Shown: positions 44,284-53,905, counted from the stretch's first letter. The stretch is 64,000 nucleotides of DNA from Micromonospora sp. CP22 (GCF_009712475.1 NZ_VCJO01000011.1:62001-126000); one strand, 5' to 3'. Notes: a model not told the origin generated them from the sequence alone. Program-made: numbers and translations.

Positions 44284-45720
44284 TCAGCCCAGCTCGACCT
44301 CCGGGTAGAGCGGGAAGCCGCCGAGCAGTTCGCCGGCCTGGCGGCTGACCTTGTCCGCGAGGGCCGGGTCGAGGACGAACTTGGCCTTGGAGGCGGTGCC
44401 GTCCGGGTTCGCTCCGGCGCTGGTCTGGCTCAACACGGTGTGGATCAGCTCGGCGGTGGTGTCCATCTCCGCCGTGCCGAGGCCGCGGGTGGTCAGGGCC
44501 GGCGTGCCCACCCGGATGCCGGAGGTGTACCAGGCACCGTTGGGGTCCTGCGGGACCGCGTTGCGGTTGGTGACGATGCCCGAGTCCAACAGCGCCTGCT
44601 CGGCCTGTCGGCCGGTCAGCCCGTAGCCGGTCACGTCGATCAGCACCAGGTGGTTGTCGGTGCCGCCGGTGACCAGCGTGGCGCCCCGACGCAGCAGCCC
44701 CTCGGCGAGCGCCTGGGCGTTGTCGACGACCCGCCGCGCGTAGTCGGCGAAGTCGGGCCGGCGAGCCTCGGCGAGGGCCACCGCCTTGGCGGCCATCACG
44801 TGCGGCAGCGGACCGCCGAGCACCATCGGGCAACCCCGGTCGACCTGGTCGGCCAGCTCCGGACCGCAGAGCACCAGACCACCACGCGGACCACGCAGCG
44901 ACTTGTGGGTGGTGGTGGTGACGATGTGCGCGTGCGGCACCGGGTCGAAGTCGCCGGTGAAGACCTTGCCGGCGACCAGGCCCGCGAAGTGGGCCATGTC
45001 CACCATGAAGGTCGCCCCCACCGAGTCGGCGATCTCCCGCATGATCCGGAAGTTGACCCGGCGCGGGTACGCCGAGTAACCGGCGACCAGCACCAGCGGA
45101 CGGAACTCCCGCGCCGCCTCGGCGACCTTGTCGTAGTCGACCAGGCCGGTGGCCGGGTCGGTGCCGTAGCTGCGCTGGTCGAACATCTTGCCGGAGATGT
45201 TCGGCCGGAAGCCGTGGGTCAGGTGCCCACCGGCGTCCAGTGACATGCCGAGCATCCGCTGGTCGCCCAGCTCGCGCCGCAGCGCGAACCAGTCCGACTC
45301 GGTCAGGTCGTTGACGTGGCGTGCCTGCGCCCGCCGCAGGGCCGGTGCCTCGACCCGGTCGGCGAGGATCGCCCAGAACGCCACCAGGTTGGCGTCGATG
45401 CCCGAGTGCGGCTGCACATACGCGTGCGCCGCGCCGAACAACTCCCGGGCGTGCTCGGCGGCGAGCGCCTCCACGGTGTCCACGTTCTGGCACCCGGCGT
45501 AGAACCGACGCCCGACGGTGCCCTCGGCGTACTTGTCGCTGAACCAGTTGCCCATGGCCAGCAACGTGGCCGGGGAGGCGTAGTTCTCGCTGGCGATCAG
45601 CTTGAGCGACTCACGCTGGTCGGCCAGCTCCGCCCCGATCGCGTCGGCGACCCGTGGCTCGACACCTCGGATCACCTCGAGAGCGCTGCGGAAGGCGGCG
45701 GATTCGACGTTGCGCGGCAT
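44284..45720 (-). CDS. glyA: Serine hydroxymethyltransferase
   Basis: The 478 aa protein has all SHMT features: [60 protein letters not shown] and the PLP-lysine motif [19 protein letters not shown]. It interconverts serine and glycine, feeding one-carbon units into tetrahydrofolate. The family is normally about 420 aa; this is the longer actinobacterial form. TGGAGGTCAC sits right before the ATG at 45720. A ZTP riboswitch lies in the 5' leader. Confidence 0.96.
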   Translation of the reverse strand: MPRNVESAAFRSALEVIRGVEPRVADAIGAELADQRESLKLIASENYASPATLLAMGNWFSDKYAEGTVGRRFYAGCQNVDTVEALAAEHARELFGAAHAYVQPHSGIDANLVAFWAILADRVEAPALRRAQARHVNDLTESDWFALRRELGDQRMLGMSLDAGGHLTHGFRPNISGKMFDQRSYGTDPATGLVDYDKVAEAAREFRPLVLVAGYSAYPRRVNFRIMREIADSVGATFMVDMAHFAGLVAGKVFTGDFDPVPHAHIVTTTTHKSLRGPRGGLVLCGPELADQVDRGCPMVLGGPLPHVMAAKAVALAEARRPDFADYARRVVDNAQALAEGLLRRGATLVTGGTDNHLVLIDVTGYGLTGRQAEQALLDSGIVTNRNAVPQDPNGAWYTSGIRVGTPALTTRGLGTAEMDTTAELIHTVLSQTSAGANPDGTASKAKFVLDPALADKVSRQAGELLGGFPLYPEVELG

Positions 45721-45744
45721 GTGACCTCCAGATGACGTGCGGAA

Positions 45745-45826
45745 GGCCCAGGCGCTCGGCATGCGTCCTTGTGACGGGGCCGCTCCCCGATGGTTCTCCA
45801 TCTCCATGCGCCAGTCACGGCCCGAG
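45745..45826 (-). ncRNA. ZTP (pfl) riboswitch in glyA leader
   Basis: On the minus strand the leader reads GGGCCGTGACTGGCGC, then AACCATCGGGGAGCGGCC, then after a variable stem GCCGAGCGCCTGGGCC. These are the conserved parts of the ZTP/pfl riboswitch, including the CGCCTGGGC pseudoknot strand. ZTP signals low 10-formyl-THF and turns on folate and purine genes; glyA is a classic target. It lies 25 bp upstream of the glyA start. Covariation could not be tested here. Confidence 0.85.
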
Positions 45827-45905
45827 GGGGATCCTACCGGGTACGCCGACGCAGCGGGTCGCAGCGCCGTCGGGCGCGTTCGCCCGTGTCACTACGATCG
45901 ATCGC

Positions 45906-46775
45906 ATGGCGGGAACGGACAGTGCGGGCAGGCTCCTGGCCATCAGCGACCTGCACGTGCGGCATCCGGAGAACCGGACGATCGTCGAGCAGCTGCGTCC
46001 GGGGACGCCACAGGACTGGCTGCTCGTCGCCGGAGACGTCGGCGACACCGTCGCCGACGTGGAGTGGGCGCTGCGGTTGCTGGCCGACCGCTTCGCCCGG
46101 GTCGTCTGGTCGCCGGGCAACCACGAGCTGTGGACACCTCCCGGCGATCCGGTGACGTTGCGGGGTCAGGCGCGCTACGCGCACCTGGTCGAACTCTGCC
46201 GTGACCTCGGCGTGGTCACCCCCGAGGACCCGTACCCGGTGTGGCAGGGGCGCGGTGGCCCGGTGACGGTGGCACCGTTGTTCCTGCTCTACGACCACAG
46301 CTGGCGACCGGACGGGTTCGACACGCCCGAGGCGGCGCTGGCCGAGGCGTACCGGACCGGCATCGTCTGCACCGACGAGTTCCTGCTGCACCCCGACCCG
46401 TACGAGAGCAGGTCGGCATGGTGCGCGGCCCGGGTGGCCGAGACCGCCCGTCGGCTCGCCGAGCGCGATCCGGCGCTGCCGACGGTGCTGATGAACCACT
46501 GGCCGTTGGTCCGGGACGTGACGCGCGTGCTGCGGTACCCGATCTTCGCCCAGTGGTGCGGCACCGATGCCACCGCCGACTGGCACGTACGCTTCGACGC
46601 CGCCGCGGTCGTCTACGGCCATCTGCACATCCCGCGTACCACCTGGCACGACGGGGTGCGCTTCGAGGAGGTGTCGGTGGGCTACCCGAGGGAGTGGCGG
46701 TCCCGTCGCCTGCCGCCGGGCCGGTTGCGGCAGATCCTGCCGACGCCCGACGGGGTGCCGCCGACCGCCTGGTGA
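45906..46775 (+). CDS. Metallophosphoesterase
   Basis: The 289 aa protein is a calcineurin-like phosphoesterase: ISDLHVRHPENR (D-x-H), VAGDVGDTVADVEWALRLL (GD), WSPGNHELWT (GNHE), MNHWPLV, and YGHLHIPRTTWHDGV (GH-x-H). All metal ligands are present, so it should be active; the substrate is unknown. ATG 45906 has no ribosome site, but TACGAT ends 7 nt upstream, indicating leaderless translation. It is divergent from glyA. Confidence 0.9.
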   Translation: MAGTDSAGRLLAISDLHVRHPENRTIVEQLRPGTPQDWLLVAGDVGDTVADVEWALRLLADRFARVVWSPGNHELWTPPGDPVTLRGQARYAHLVELCRDLGVVTPEDPYPVWQGRGGPVTVAPLFLLYDHSWRPDGFDTPEAALAEAYRTGIVCTDEFLLHPDPYESRSAWCAARVAETARRLAERDPALPTVLMNHWPLVRDVTRVLRYPIFAQWCGTDATADWHVRFDAAAVVYGHLHIPRTTWHDGVRFEEVSVGYPREWRSRRLPPGRLRQILPTPDGVPPTAW

Positions 46776-46856
46776 CGGCATCGCCGCACCTCGGGCGCGT
46801 GTGCCTGCCTCGACCGAGGGTATGCGGGCGGGACCGAAACGAGTGGGAGGTGAGCC

Positions 46857-47096
46857 GTGACCACGATGGTGCAGCGACCGGCCAGCCCGGTGAAGGACAA
46901 GAACTACGACCTGATTCACGCGTTGCAGCTGTCCCTGGAGCACATCTGGCGCCTGGAGACCTACATCGCCGATGCGGACGCCCAGGGCGACGAGGAACTC
47001 GCCTCCTGGTTCCGCAGGATCCAGGAGAACAACCAGAAGGCGGGCGAGCAGGGCAAGCAGATGCTGGTCGAGCGCCTGCAACGTGAGAAGGGCTGA
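46857..47096 (+). CDS. Small conserved helical protein
   Basis: The 79 aa protein is mostly alpha-helical and strongly amphipathic: DLIHALQLSLEHIWRLETYI and ASWFRRIQENNQKAGEQGKQ. It resembles small actinobacterial proteins of ferritin-like length but without metal-ligand spacing I can confirm. GGGAGGTGAGCC is an excellent ribosome site for the GTG at 46857. It follows the phosphoesterase by 81 bp; function unknown. Confidence 0.75.
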   Translation: MTTMVQRPASPVKDKNYDLIHALQLSLEHIWRLETYIADADAQGDEELASWFRRIQENNQKAGEQGKQMLVERLQREKG

Positions 47097-47206
47097 TCCG
47101 TGCGACGCCGGGTGGGCCGGGTGCGGTTGCGCACCGACCCACCCCGGTCACCCGAACAACCGTCGGTGACCCGCCCGGCCGGCCACCGCGTCGTACGCTC
47201 TCAAGC

Positions 47207-48178
47207 GTGGCGACGGCGGCGAAGGAGATCCAGGTCGGGCGGCGGACCGTCCGCGTCTCCAGCCCGGACAAGCCGTACTTTCCCGAGCGGGGCCTGACCA
47301 AGCTCGACGTGGTGCGCTACTTCCTCGCCGTCGGCGACGGCATCCTGCGTGCGCTGCGCGACCGTCCGACCATGCTGGAACGCTGGCCCCGGGGCGTGTT
47401 CGAGGGCGCGACCGTCGCCACCCGGCAGGACGGTGGCGGCGACGCGTTCTACCAGAAACGGGTACCCGCCGGGGCGCCCGACTGGGTGGGCACCGCCCAC
47501 ATCACCTTCCCCAGCGGACGCACCGCCGACGAGATCGCCCCGGGGGAGTTGGCCGTGGTGGTCTGGGCGGTCAACCTGGGTACGCTGCGTTTCCATCCGT
47601 GGCCGGTGACCCGGGCCGACGTCGAGCGCCCGGACCAGCTGCGCATCGACCTGGATCCACAGCCCGGTGTCGGGTTCGACCAGGTGGTGCCGGTGGCGCA
47701 GCAGGTACGCGCCTTCCTCGACGAGTTGGGCCTGGTCGGCTATCCGAAGACCACCGGCGGGCGTGGGCTGCACGTCTACGTCGCCATCGAACCCCGGTGG
47801 AGCTTCGGCGACTGCCGCCGCGCGGTGTTGGCGCTCGGGCAGGAGATGCGCCGACGCCGACCGGACCTGGTCACCACCACCTGGTGGCGCAAGCAGCGGG
47901 ACCGGCCGGTCTTCGTCGACTACAACCAGATGGCCCGGGACCACACCATGACCTCGGCGTACTCGATCCGGCCGACGCCCGCCGCGCTGGTCTCCGCGCC
48001 GCTGGACTGGTCGGAGCTGGACCACGCCCGGCCGGAGGACTTCGACGTGACCACCATGCCGGCCCGCTTCGCCGAGCGCGGCGACCCGCACGCCGGCCTG
48101 GACGAGCGACGCTACTCGCTGGAACCGTTGCTGGAGTTGGCCGACCGGGAGGGCCTGGAACCACCGCCCGAGCGTTGA
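47207..48178 (+). CDS. LigD-type DNA polymerase/primase (PolDom)
   Basis: The 323 aa protein is a stand-alone LigD polymerase domain (AEP primase fold): VSSPDKPYFPERGLTKLDVV, the catalytic DLDPQPG (D-x-D), TGGRGLHVYVAIEP, and YNQMARDHTMTSAYSIRPTP. It fills gaps and adds ribonucleotides in non-homologous end joining. No ligase or nuclease domain is attached, and no ku gene is in the window. The GTG at 47207 has TACGCT ending 7 nt upstream, so it is probably leaderless. Confidence 0.92.
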   Translation: MATAAKEIQVGRRTVRVSSPDKPYFPERGLTKLDVVRYFLAVGDGILRALRDRPTMLERWPRGVFEGATVATRQDGGGDAFYQKRVPAGAPDWVGTAHITFPSGRTADEIAPGELAVVVWAVNLGTLRFHPWPVTRADVERPDQLRIDLDPQPGVGFDQVVPVAQQVRAFLDELGLVGYPKTTGGRGLHVYVAIEPRWSFGDCRRAVLALGQEMRRRRPDLVTTTWWRKQRDRPVFVDYNQMARDHTMTSAYSIRPTPAALVSAPLDWSELDHARPEDFDVTTMPARFAERGDPHAGLDERRYSLEPLLELADREGLEPPPER

Positions 48179-48182
48179 GCGG

Positions 48183-48689
48183 TCACGCCCACGGGCTGCG
48201 TACCCCGTCGTACTCCTCGAAGACCAGCCAGCTGCGGGTGGCGAGCACCCCGGCGATGTGTTGCATCCGGTCCAGCACCACGTCCCGCAGGGTGGCGTTG
48301 TCCGGCGCGCGGACCAGCGCGAGCACGTCGTGCTCGCCGCTGAGCAGCGCGACGTGCTCGACGTAGCGCACCTGGGCCAGCTCCGCCGCGACCTCCCGCC
48401 AGGTGTTCTGCCTGATGGTCAGGGCGATGTACGCCGAGGTGCCCAGACCGGCCGCCTCCGGGGCGACCCGCGCGGCGAACCCGGTGATCACCCCGTCGCG
48501 CAGCAGCCGCTCGACCCGGGCGTACGCGTTGGTCCGCGAGACGTGCACCCGCTCGGCGAGGGTTCGGATGGAGAGCCGACCGTCGCGGGTCAGCTCGTCG
48601 AGGATGCGCCGGTCGACCTCGTCGAGGCCGACGGCCGAACGTCCCGTTCCGACCCGCCGGTCGGCTTCCTCGGCGACCTCTTGGCCCAT
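48183..48689 (-). CDS. bkdR: Lrp/AsnC-family regulator (BkdR-like)
   Basis: The 168 aa protein has an N-terminal winged helix (LDEVDRRILDELTRDGRLSI, TLAERVHVSRTNAYARVERL) and a C-terminal RAM ligand-binding domain (IALTIRQNTWREVAAELAQV, LLSGEHDVLALVRAPDN). It is divergent from the branched-chain dehydrogenase operon with 104 bp between, so it is almost certainly its regulator, responding to branched-chain amino or keto acids. AGGAGGTTGGG precedes the ATG. Confidence 0.92.
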   Translation of the reverse strand: MGQEVAEEADRRVGTGRSAVGLDEVDRRILDELTRDGRLSIRTLAERVHVSRTNAYARVERLLRDGVITGFAARVAPEAAGLGTSAYIALTIRQNTWREVAAELAQVRYVEHVALLSGEHDVLALVRAPDNATLRDVVLDRMQHIAGVLATRSWLVFEEYDGVRSPWA

Positions 48690-48701
48690 CCCAACCTCCT
48701 G

Positions 48702-48749
48702 TTGAAGCCAATCATCCCGCGTTTACCGGGCATCTTGAGTCAATCATCC
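48702..48749. promoter_or_regulatory. Candidate Lrp/BkdR operator repeats
   Basis: TTGAAGCCAATCATCC (48702-48717) and TTGAGTCAATCATCC (48735-48749) are near-identical direct repeats with CAATCATCC cores 32 bp apart, about three helical turns. They lie between bkdR and the E1-alpha gene, where an octameric Lrp protein would wrap DNA. Confidence 0.55.
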
Positions 48750-48793
48750 ATCAGCAGGAGCATAGGGCCACCACACGTCCAGGAGGTTCCGCC

Positions 48794-49960
48794 GTGACCA
48801 CTACCCCCCAGGCGGCCCGCAGGGCATCACCGCGCAGCCGCCGGCCGGCCACCCGTACCGCGTCGAACCCCGCCGCCGGTCTGCTGCCCGAGGCGGAGCC
48901 GGTCCGGTTGCTGAACCCGGACGGCACCCTGCTGCCGTCCCGCGCCGACTACCCCGAGCCGCCCGTCGAGGCGCTGCGCGAGATGTACCGGCGAATGGTC
49001 GTCGGCCGGCGCTTCGACGCACAGGCCACCGCGCTGACCAAGCAGGGTCGGCTCGCCGTCTACCCGTCCTCCCGGGGCCAGGAGGCCTGCCAGGTCGGGG
49101 GCGTCCTGGCGCTACGCGACGACGACTGGGTCTTCCCGACCTACCGGGAGTCGATGGCGTTGACCGCCCGTGGCATCGACCCGGTCGAGGTGCTGACGTT
49201 GCTGCGCGGCGACTGGCACTGTGGGTACGACCCGGCCGCGCGGCGCACCGCACCACAGTGCACGCCGCTGGCCACCCAGTGCGTGCACGCCGCCGGGCTG
49301 GCCTACGGCGAGTCGTACCAGGGGCGCGACACCGTGGCGCTGGTGTACATCGGCGACGGCGCCACCAGTGAGGGCGACTTCCACGAGGGCGTCAACTTCG
49401 CCGCCGTGTTCAAGGCCCCCGTCGTCTACTTCGTGCAGAACAACCGGTATGCCATCAGCGTCCCGTTGTCCCGGCAGACCGCCGCCCCGTCGCTGGCCTA
49501 CAAGGGCGTCGGATACGGCATCCCCAGCGAGCAGGTCGACGGCAACGACCCGATGGCCGTGCTCGCCGTGCTCACCCGCGCGGTCGCGCACGCCCGCGCC
49601 GGAAAGGGACCGTTCCTGGTCGAGGCGCACACCTACCGGATGGAGCCGCACACCAACGCCGACGACGCCTCGCGTTACCGCGACGCCGACGAGGTCGAGG
49701 CGTGGCGCGAGCGTGACCCGCTCACCCGGCTGGAGACCTATCTACGCGGTCGGGAAGCGCTCGACGACGCGGCCGTCGCCGACATCGCCGAGCAGGCCGA
49801 GACGTACGCCGCCCAGCTGCGTGACCGGATGAACAGCCAGCCCACGGTCGATCCGCTGAGCCTCTTCGAGCACGTCTACGCCGAACCCACCGCGCAGTTG
49901 GTGGAGCAGCGGGAGCAGGTGCGCGCCGAACTGGACGCGGCAGCGGAGGGGGACGCCTGA
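48794..49960 (+). CDS. bkdA: Branched-chain 2-oxoacid dehydrogenase E1 alpha
   Basis: The 388 aa protein has the thiamine diphosphate motif GDGATSEGDFHEGVNFAAVF and VQNNRYAISVPLSRQTAAPS of E1-alpha. The preceding EALREMYRRMVVGRRFDAQA and SSRGQEACQVGG are family-typical. It decarboxylates branched-chain 2-oxoacids (or pyruvate) as part of an alpha2beta2 E1. The Lrp-family neighbour favours branched-chain substrates, whose products prime branched fatty acids. AGGAGG precedes the GTG at 48794. Confidence 0.92.
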   Translation: MTTTPQAARRASPRSRRPATRTASNPAAGLLPEAEPVRLLNPDGTLLPSRADYPEPPVEALREMYRRMVVGRRFDAQATALTKQGRLAVYPSSRGQEACQVGGVLALRDDDWVFPTYRESMALTARGIDPVEVLTLLRGDWHCGYDPAARRTAPQCTPLATQCVHAAGLAYGESYQGRDTVALVYIGDGATSEGDFHEGVNFAAVFKAPVVYFVQNNRYAISVPLSRQTAAPSLAYKGVGYGIPSEQVDGNDPMAVLAVLTRAVAHARAGKGPFLVEAHTYRMEPHTNADDASRYRDADEVEAWRERDPLTRLETYLRGREALDDAAVADIAEQAETYAAQLRDRMNSQPTVDPLSLFEHVYAEPTAQLVEQREQVRAELDAAAEGDA

Positions 49961-50976
49961 TGGCCACCATGACCATGGCGAAGGCGCTCAACGCCGCGCT
50001 CGCCGACGCGATGCTCGACGACGAGCGGGTGCTCGTCTTCGGTGAGGACGTCGGCCAGCTCGGCGGGGTCTTCCGGATCACCGACGGGCTACAGGCCCGC
50101 TTCGGCGACAAGCGCTGCTTCGACACCCCGCTGGCCGAGGCCGGCATCGTCGGCTTCGCCGTCGGGCTGGCCATGTCCGGACTGCGTCCGGTGGTCGAGA
50201 TGCAGTTCGACGCGTTCGCGTACCCGGCGTTCGAGCAGATCGCCTCGCACGTGGCGAAGCTGCGCAACCGCACCCGGGGCGCGTTGAGCGTGCCGATGGT
50301 GATCCGGGTTCCCTATGCCGGCGGCATCGGCGGCGTGGAGCACCACTGCGACTCCTCGGAGGCGTACTACGCGCACACCCCGGGTCTGAAGGTGGTCACC
50401 CCGGCGACCGTCGACGACGCGTACTCGCTGCTGCGGGAGGCGATCGACGACCCCGACCCGGTGGTCTTCATGGAACCGAAGAAGCTCTACTTCGCCTCGG
50501 CCGAGACCGCGCTGCCGACCCGTACCGAGCCGTTCGGCCGGGCGGTCGTGCGCCGACCGGGCCGCGACGCCACCGTGGTGGCGTACGGTCCGGCCGTGCC
50601 GGTCGCGTTGGAGGCCGCCGAGGCCGCCCGCGACGAGGGGTGGGACCTGGAGGTAATCGACGTACGCACCATCGTGCCGTTCGACGACGCCACGATCGCC
50701 GCCTCGGTACGGCGTACCGGGCGGTGCGTGGTGGTGCAGGAGGCGCAGGGCTTCGCCGGGGTGGGCGCGGAGATCGCCGCCCGGGTCCAGGAACGCTGCT
50801 TCCACGCCCTGCACGCCCCGGTGCTGCGGGTGTCCGGGCTGGACATCCCGTACCCGGCGCCGATGCTGGAGCACACCCACCTGCCCTCGGTCGACCGGGT
50901 GCTCGACGCGGTGGCCCGGTTGCAGTGGGACGACCAGCCCGACCGGCGCTGGCTGACCGAGGGCAGTGCGGCATGA
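49960..50976 (+). CDS. bkdB: Branched-chain 2-oxoacid dehydrogenase E1 beta
   Basis: The 338 aa protein is the partner of E1-alpha: MTMAKALNAALADAMLDDER, VFGEDVGQLGGVFRITDGLQ, LAEAGIVGFAVGLAMSGLRP and the end-domain VLRVSGLDIPYPAPMLE. It overlaps the E1-alpha stop by one base (TGATG), indicating coupling. The active site forms between both subunits. Confidence 0.94.
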   Translation: MATMTMAKALNAALADAMLDDERVLVFGEDVGQLGGVFRITDGLQARFGDKRCFDTPLAEAGIVGFAVGLAMSGLRPVVEMQFDAFAYPAFEQIASHVAKLRNRTRGALSVPMVIRVPYAGGIGGVEHHCDSSEAYYAHTPGLKVVTPATVDDAYSLLREAIDDPDPVVFMEPKKLYFASAETALPTRTEPFGRAVVRRPGRDATVVAYGPAVPVALEAAEAARDEGWDLEVIDVRTIVPFDDATIAASVRRTGRCVVVQEAQGFAGVGAEIAARVQERCFHALHAPVLRVSGLDIPYPAPMLEHTHLPSVDRVLDAVARLQWDDQPDRRWLTEGSAA

Positions 50977-52316
50977 CCGAGAAGGTCTTCCTCCTGCCCG
51001 ACCTCGGTGAGGGACTCGCCGAGGCGGAGATCGTGCAGTGGCGGGTGGCGGTCGGTGACACGGTCACCGTGGACCAGACCGTCGTCGAGGTCGAAACCGC
51101 CAAGGCGGTCGTCGACGTGCCCTGCCCGTACGCCGGTCGGGTCGTCGCCCTGCACGGCGCCGAGGGTGAGGTACGCCCGGTCGGCCAACCGCTGATCACC
51201 ATCGCCGAGCCGGTCGCCGAGCGGGCCGCCGCCACCGAGCCGGCCGGACACGCCGTCTACCGCGAGGAGGAACGGGCCGGCTCCGGCAACGTCCTGATCG
51301 GCTACGGCACCGGACACGGCGGTGCCCGGCGGCGACGTCGGCCCCGGCTGGTGGCCGTCGACGCGCCGACCACCCCGGCGAGTGCGCCGGCGGTGGCCGG
51401 AGCGCTGCCGGCGCTGGTCATCTCGCCGATCGTGCGGCGACTGGCCCGCGAACACGGGGTGGACCTGCGCACCCTGCGGGGCACCGGCCCCGGCGGTGTG
51501 ATCAGGAGGGCCGACGTGCAGGCGGCGGTCGACACCACCGCCGACCCGGGCCACGGCCCGGCGACGCGGTCCGAGCCGGAGCCGCGTACCGGCGGGCCGG
51601 CGCCCGTGGGCGCGACCGACGTGCGCGACGTCGTCATCCCGTTGACCGGGATCCGCCGGGCCATCGCGGACAAGCTCTCCCGGAGCCGCCGGGAGATCCC
51701 CGAGGTGACCATCTGGGTCGACGCCGACGCCACCGCACTGCTCCAGACCCGAGCCGAGATCAACGCCGCCCGGCCGGAGCAGCCGGTCAGCATCCTGGCC
51801 CTGCTCGCCCGGATCTGCCTGTCCGGTCTGCGTCGGTACCCGCAGCTCAACGCGCGGGTGGACACCGAGGGGCAGCGGATCGTCCAGTCCGCCGGGGTGC
51901 ACCTGGGTATCGCCGCCCAGACCGACCGGGGGCTGGTGGTGCCGGTGCTGCGGGACGCCGAGCGGCTCACCACCACCGAACTCGCCGCCGAACTCGCCGC
52001 CACCACCGCCGCTGCGCGGGCCGGTGAGCTGCCACCGGCCCGGCTCACCGGGGGCACCTTCACGCTGAACAACTACGGGGTGTTCGGCGTCGACGGTTCC
52101 ACCCCGATCATCAACCACCCGGAGGCCGCGCTGCTCGGCATCGGCCGCATCGTGGACAAGCCGTGGGTCGTCGACGGCCAGCTCGCGGTCCGGAAGGTGA
52201 CGCAGCTGAGCCTCACCTTCGACCACCGGGTCTGCGACGGCGGTGTGGCCGGGGGGTTCCTGCGACACGTGGCCGACTGCGTCGAGCAGCCCGCGTTGCT
52301 GATCGCCACCGTCTGA
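50973..52316 (+). CDS. bkdC: Branched-chain 2-oxoacid dehydrogenase E2
   Basis: The 447 aa protein has the three E2 parts. The lipoyl domain has Lys44 in VEVETAKAVVDVP. The E3/E1-binding domain follows at about residues 150-185 (ISPIVRRLAREHGVDLRTLR, GTGPGG). The catalytic acyltransferase ends with LTFDHRVCDGGVAGGFLRHV (H-x-x-x-DG). It transfers the acyl group to CoA. The ATG overlaps the E1-beta stop (ATGA). No E3 gene follows, so the cell's general lipoamide dehydrogenase must be used. Confidence 0.94.
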   Translation: MTEKVFLLPDLGEGLAEAEIVQWRVAVGDTVTVDQTVVEVETAKAVVDVPCPYAGRVVALHGAEGEVRPVGQPLITIAEPVAERAAATEPAGHAVYREEERAGSGNVLIGYGTGHGGARRRRRPRLVAVDAPTTPASAPAVAGALPALVISPIVRRLAREHGVDLRTLRGTGPGGVIRRADVQAAVDTTADPGHGPATRSEPEPRTGGPAPVGATDVRDVVIPLTGIRRAIADKLSRSRREIPEVTIWVDADATALLQTRAEINAARPEQPVSILALLARICLSGLRRYPQLNARVDTEGQRIVQSAGVHLGIAAQTDRGLVVPVLRDAERLTTTELAAELAATTAAARAGELPPARLTGGTFTLNNYGVFGVDGSTPIINHPEAALLGIGRIVDKPWVVDGQLAVRKVTQLSLTFDHRVCDGGVAGGFLRHVADCVEQPALLIATV

Positions 52317-52339
52317 CGGCGGGCGTCGACCGAGGGGCT

Positions 52340-52371
52340 CGCCGACCCGTCCCGCTGGGGACGGGTCGGCG
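52340..52371 (+). terminator. bkd operon terminator
   Basis: CGCCGACCCGTCCC and GGGACGGGTCGGCG form a perfect 14-bp stem with the loop GCTG, 24 bp after the E2 stop. The rest of 52317-52639 holds no gene, only the AT-richer leader of the next one. Confidence 0.75.
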
Positions 52372-52639
52372 TACCCCGCGCGTCTGAGTCCGCCGACCGC
52401 GTCCGAGTCCGCCGCCCCGGCTGACGCGAAGGTCGTCTCGTGGCATGGTGCGGGACAAAGCGCCACAAGCGCACGCAATCACCCGCAACGTCGTCGTCGG
52501 CATTTTCCGTTCGCCCTTGTGCGATTACGGGAAAAGGTCCTTCACATCATGTCCCCGCTTTGGTCGAAACCACGAAAACGTCGACGTCGGCCTAGAGAGA
52601 ATGTGGCGGAGGAAGCGGCGATAACGGGGGAGACGCATC

Positions 52640-53899
52640 ATGATGTTGAGGCGGCGACTGACGCTGTTGGCGGTGAGCGTCGCAGCGGCACCGTTGGCGC
52701 TCGGGGCATGCACCGGCGACGGCCGGGCGGGGCAGGGCGCCGAGGCGCGAGCCAACCCGGAACTGGTCGTGTCACCGGCCGAGGGAACCCGCGACGTGCC
52801 GCTCAGTGGGGAGATCGGCACCGTGGTCAAGCACGGTCGGGTCACCGACGTGCGGATCACCGACGACAAGGGTGCGACAGTACCGGCGGAGCCCCGCGAG
52901 GACGGCACCAGCTGGGTGCCGAGCAAGACGCTGGAGCCGAAACGGACGTACACCGCCGAGGTCACCGCGACCGGCGACTCCGGAAAGACGGTGACCCGTA
53001 GGACGACTTTCACGACGCAGTCGAAATCGTCCAAACCGGCGGTCGTGAGCACATTGTATTTCGGTGACAAACGGACGTACGGCACGGCGATGCCGGTGAC
53101 CGTCGCCTTCGACCCGCCAATTCCCAAAGAGGCGCGAGCGGATGTGCAACGCCGATTGTTCGTCAAGACGGACCCGCCGCAACCGGGCACCTGGTCCTGG
53201 GTCTCCGACGGCAGCCAGGTCTACTACCGGGCACCTGACTTCTGGCGGCCGGGCACGACGATCAAGGTTCGCGCCGCACTGGAAGGCCTGCCGATCGGCC
53301 GGGAGAGCGTCGGTGACGCCGACCGGCGGGCCACCTCGAAGATCGGTCGGCACGTCCAGTTGGAGATCGACAACGCGAGCAAGCAGATGTCGGTGATCCA
53401 GGACGGCAAGCTGCTGCGCAAGCTGCCGGTCAGTCTCGGTAAGCCGAGCACCCCGACGTCCAGCGGCAAGATGGTGATCATGGAGAAGCACGACTTCACC
53501 ACCTTCGACACGCGGGGCTCGGCCGACCCGTACGTGGTGGACGTGGAGGACGCGCAGCGACTCACCTGGGGTGGCGAGTTCATCCACGGCGCACCCTGGT
53601 CGGAGGGGGACCAGGGGTACGCCAACGTGTCGCACGGGTGCACCAACCTGTCGGCGGCCAACGCGGACTGGTTGATGGGCGTCACCCAGGTCGGTGACCT
53701 GGTGACCGTCAAGGGCACCGAGGTCCAGCTCACCGAGGGCAACGGCTGGACGGCGTGGAACGTCAGCTGGGAGGAGTTCGTCAAGGGCAGCGCGCTGCCG
53801 GTGCCCGCCGATCTGCGGCCCGCGCCGGCTCAGGCGCTGGACCCGGGGGCGGTGGCCGGCGAGTCGCCCGAGCCTCAGCCGTCGGCGAGCGGCGGCTGA
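52640..53899 (+). CDS. L,D-transpeptidase lipoprotein
   Basis: The 419 aa protein has a lipoprotein signal (LRRRLTLLAVSVAAAPLALG then AC), lipobox LGAC. Two Ig-like domains follow, then the YkuD catalytic domain with HGAPWSEGDQGYANVSHGCT; Cys334 is the nucleophile in SHGCTNLSAANADWL. It makes 3-3 cross-links in peptidoglycan outside the membrane, as in Mycobacterium LdtMt2. The C-terminal extension is Pro/Ala-rich. Tandem ATGs at 52640 and 52643 are equally possible starts. Confidence 0.93.
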   Translation: MMLRRRLTLLAVSVAAAPLALGACTGDGRAGQGAEARANPELVVSPAEGTRDVPLSGEIGTVVKHGRVTDVRITDDKGATVPAEPREDGTSWVPSKTLEPKRTYTAEVTATGDSGKTVTRRTTFTTQSKSSKPAVVSTLYFGDKRTYGTAMPVTVAFDPPIPKEARADVQRRLFVKTDPPQPGTWSWVSDGSQVYYRAPDFWRPGTTIKVRAALEGLPIGRESVGDADRRATSKIGRHVQLEIDNASKQMSVIQDGKLLRKLPVSLGKPSTPTSSGKMVIMEKHDFTTFDTRGSADPYVVDVEDAQRLTWGGEFIHGAPWSEGDQGYANVSHGCTNLSAANADWLMGVTQVGDLVTVKGTEVQLTEGNGWTAWNVSWEEFVKGSALPVPADLRPAPAQALDPGAVAGESPEPQPSASGG

Positions 53900-53905
53900 C
53901 CCGAC

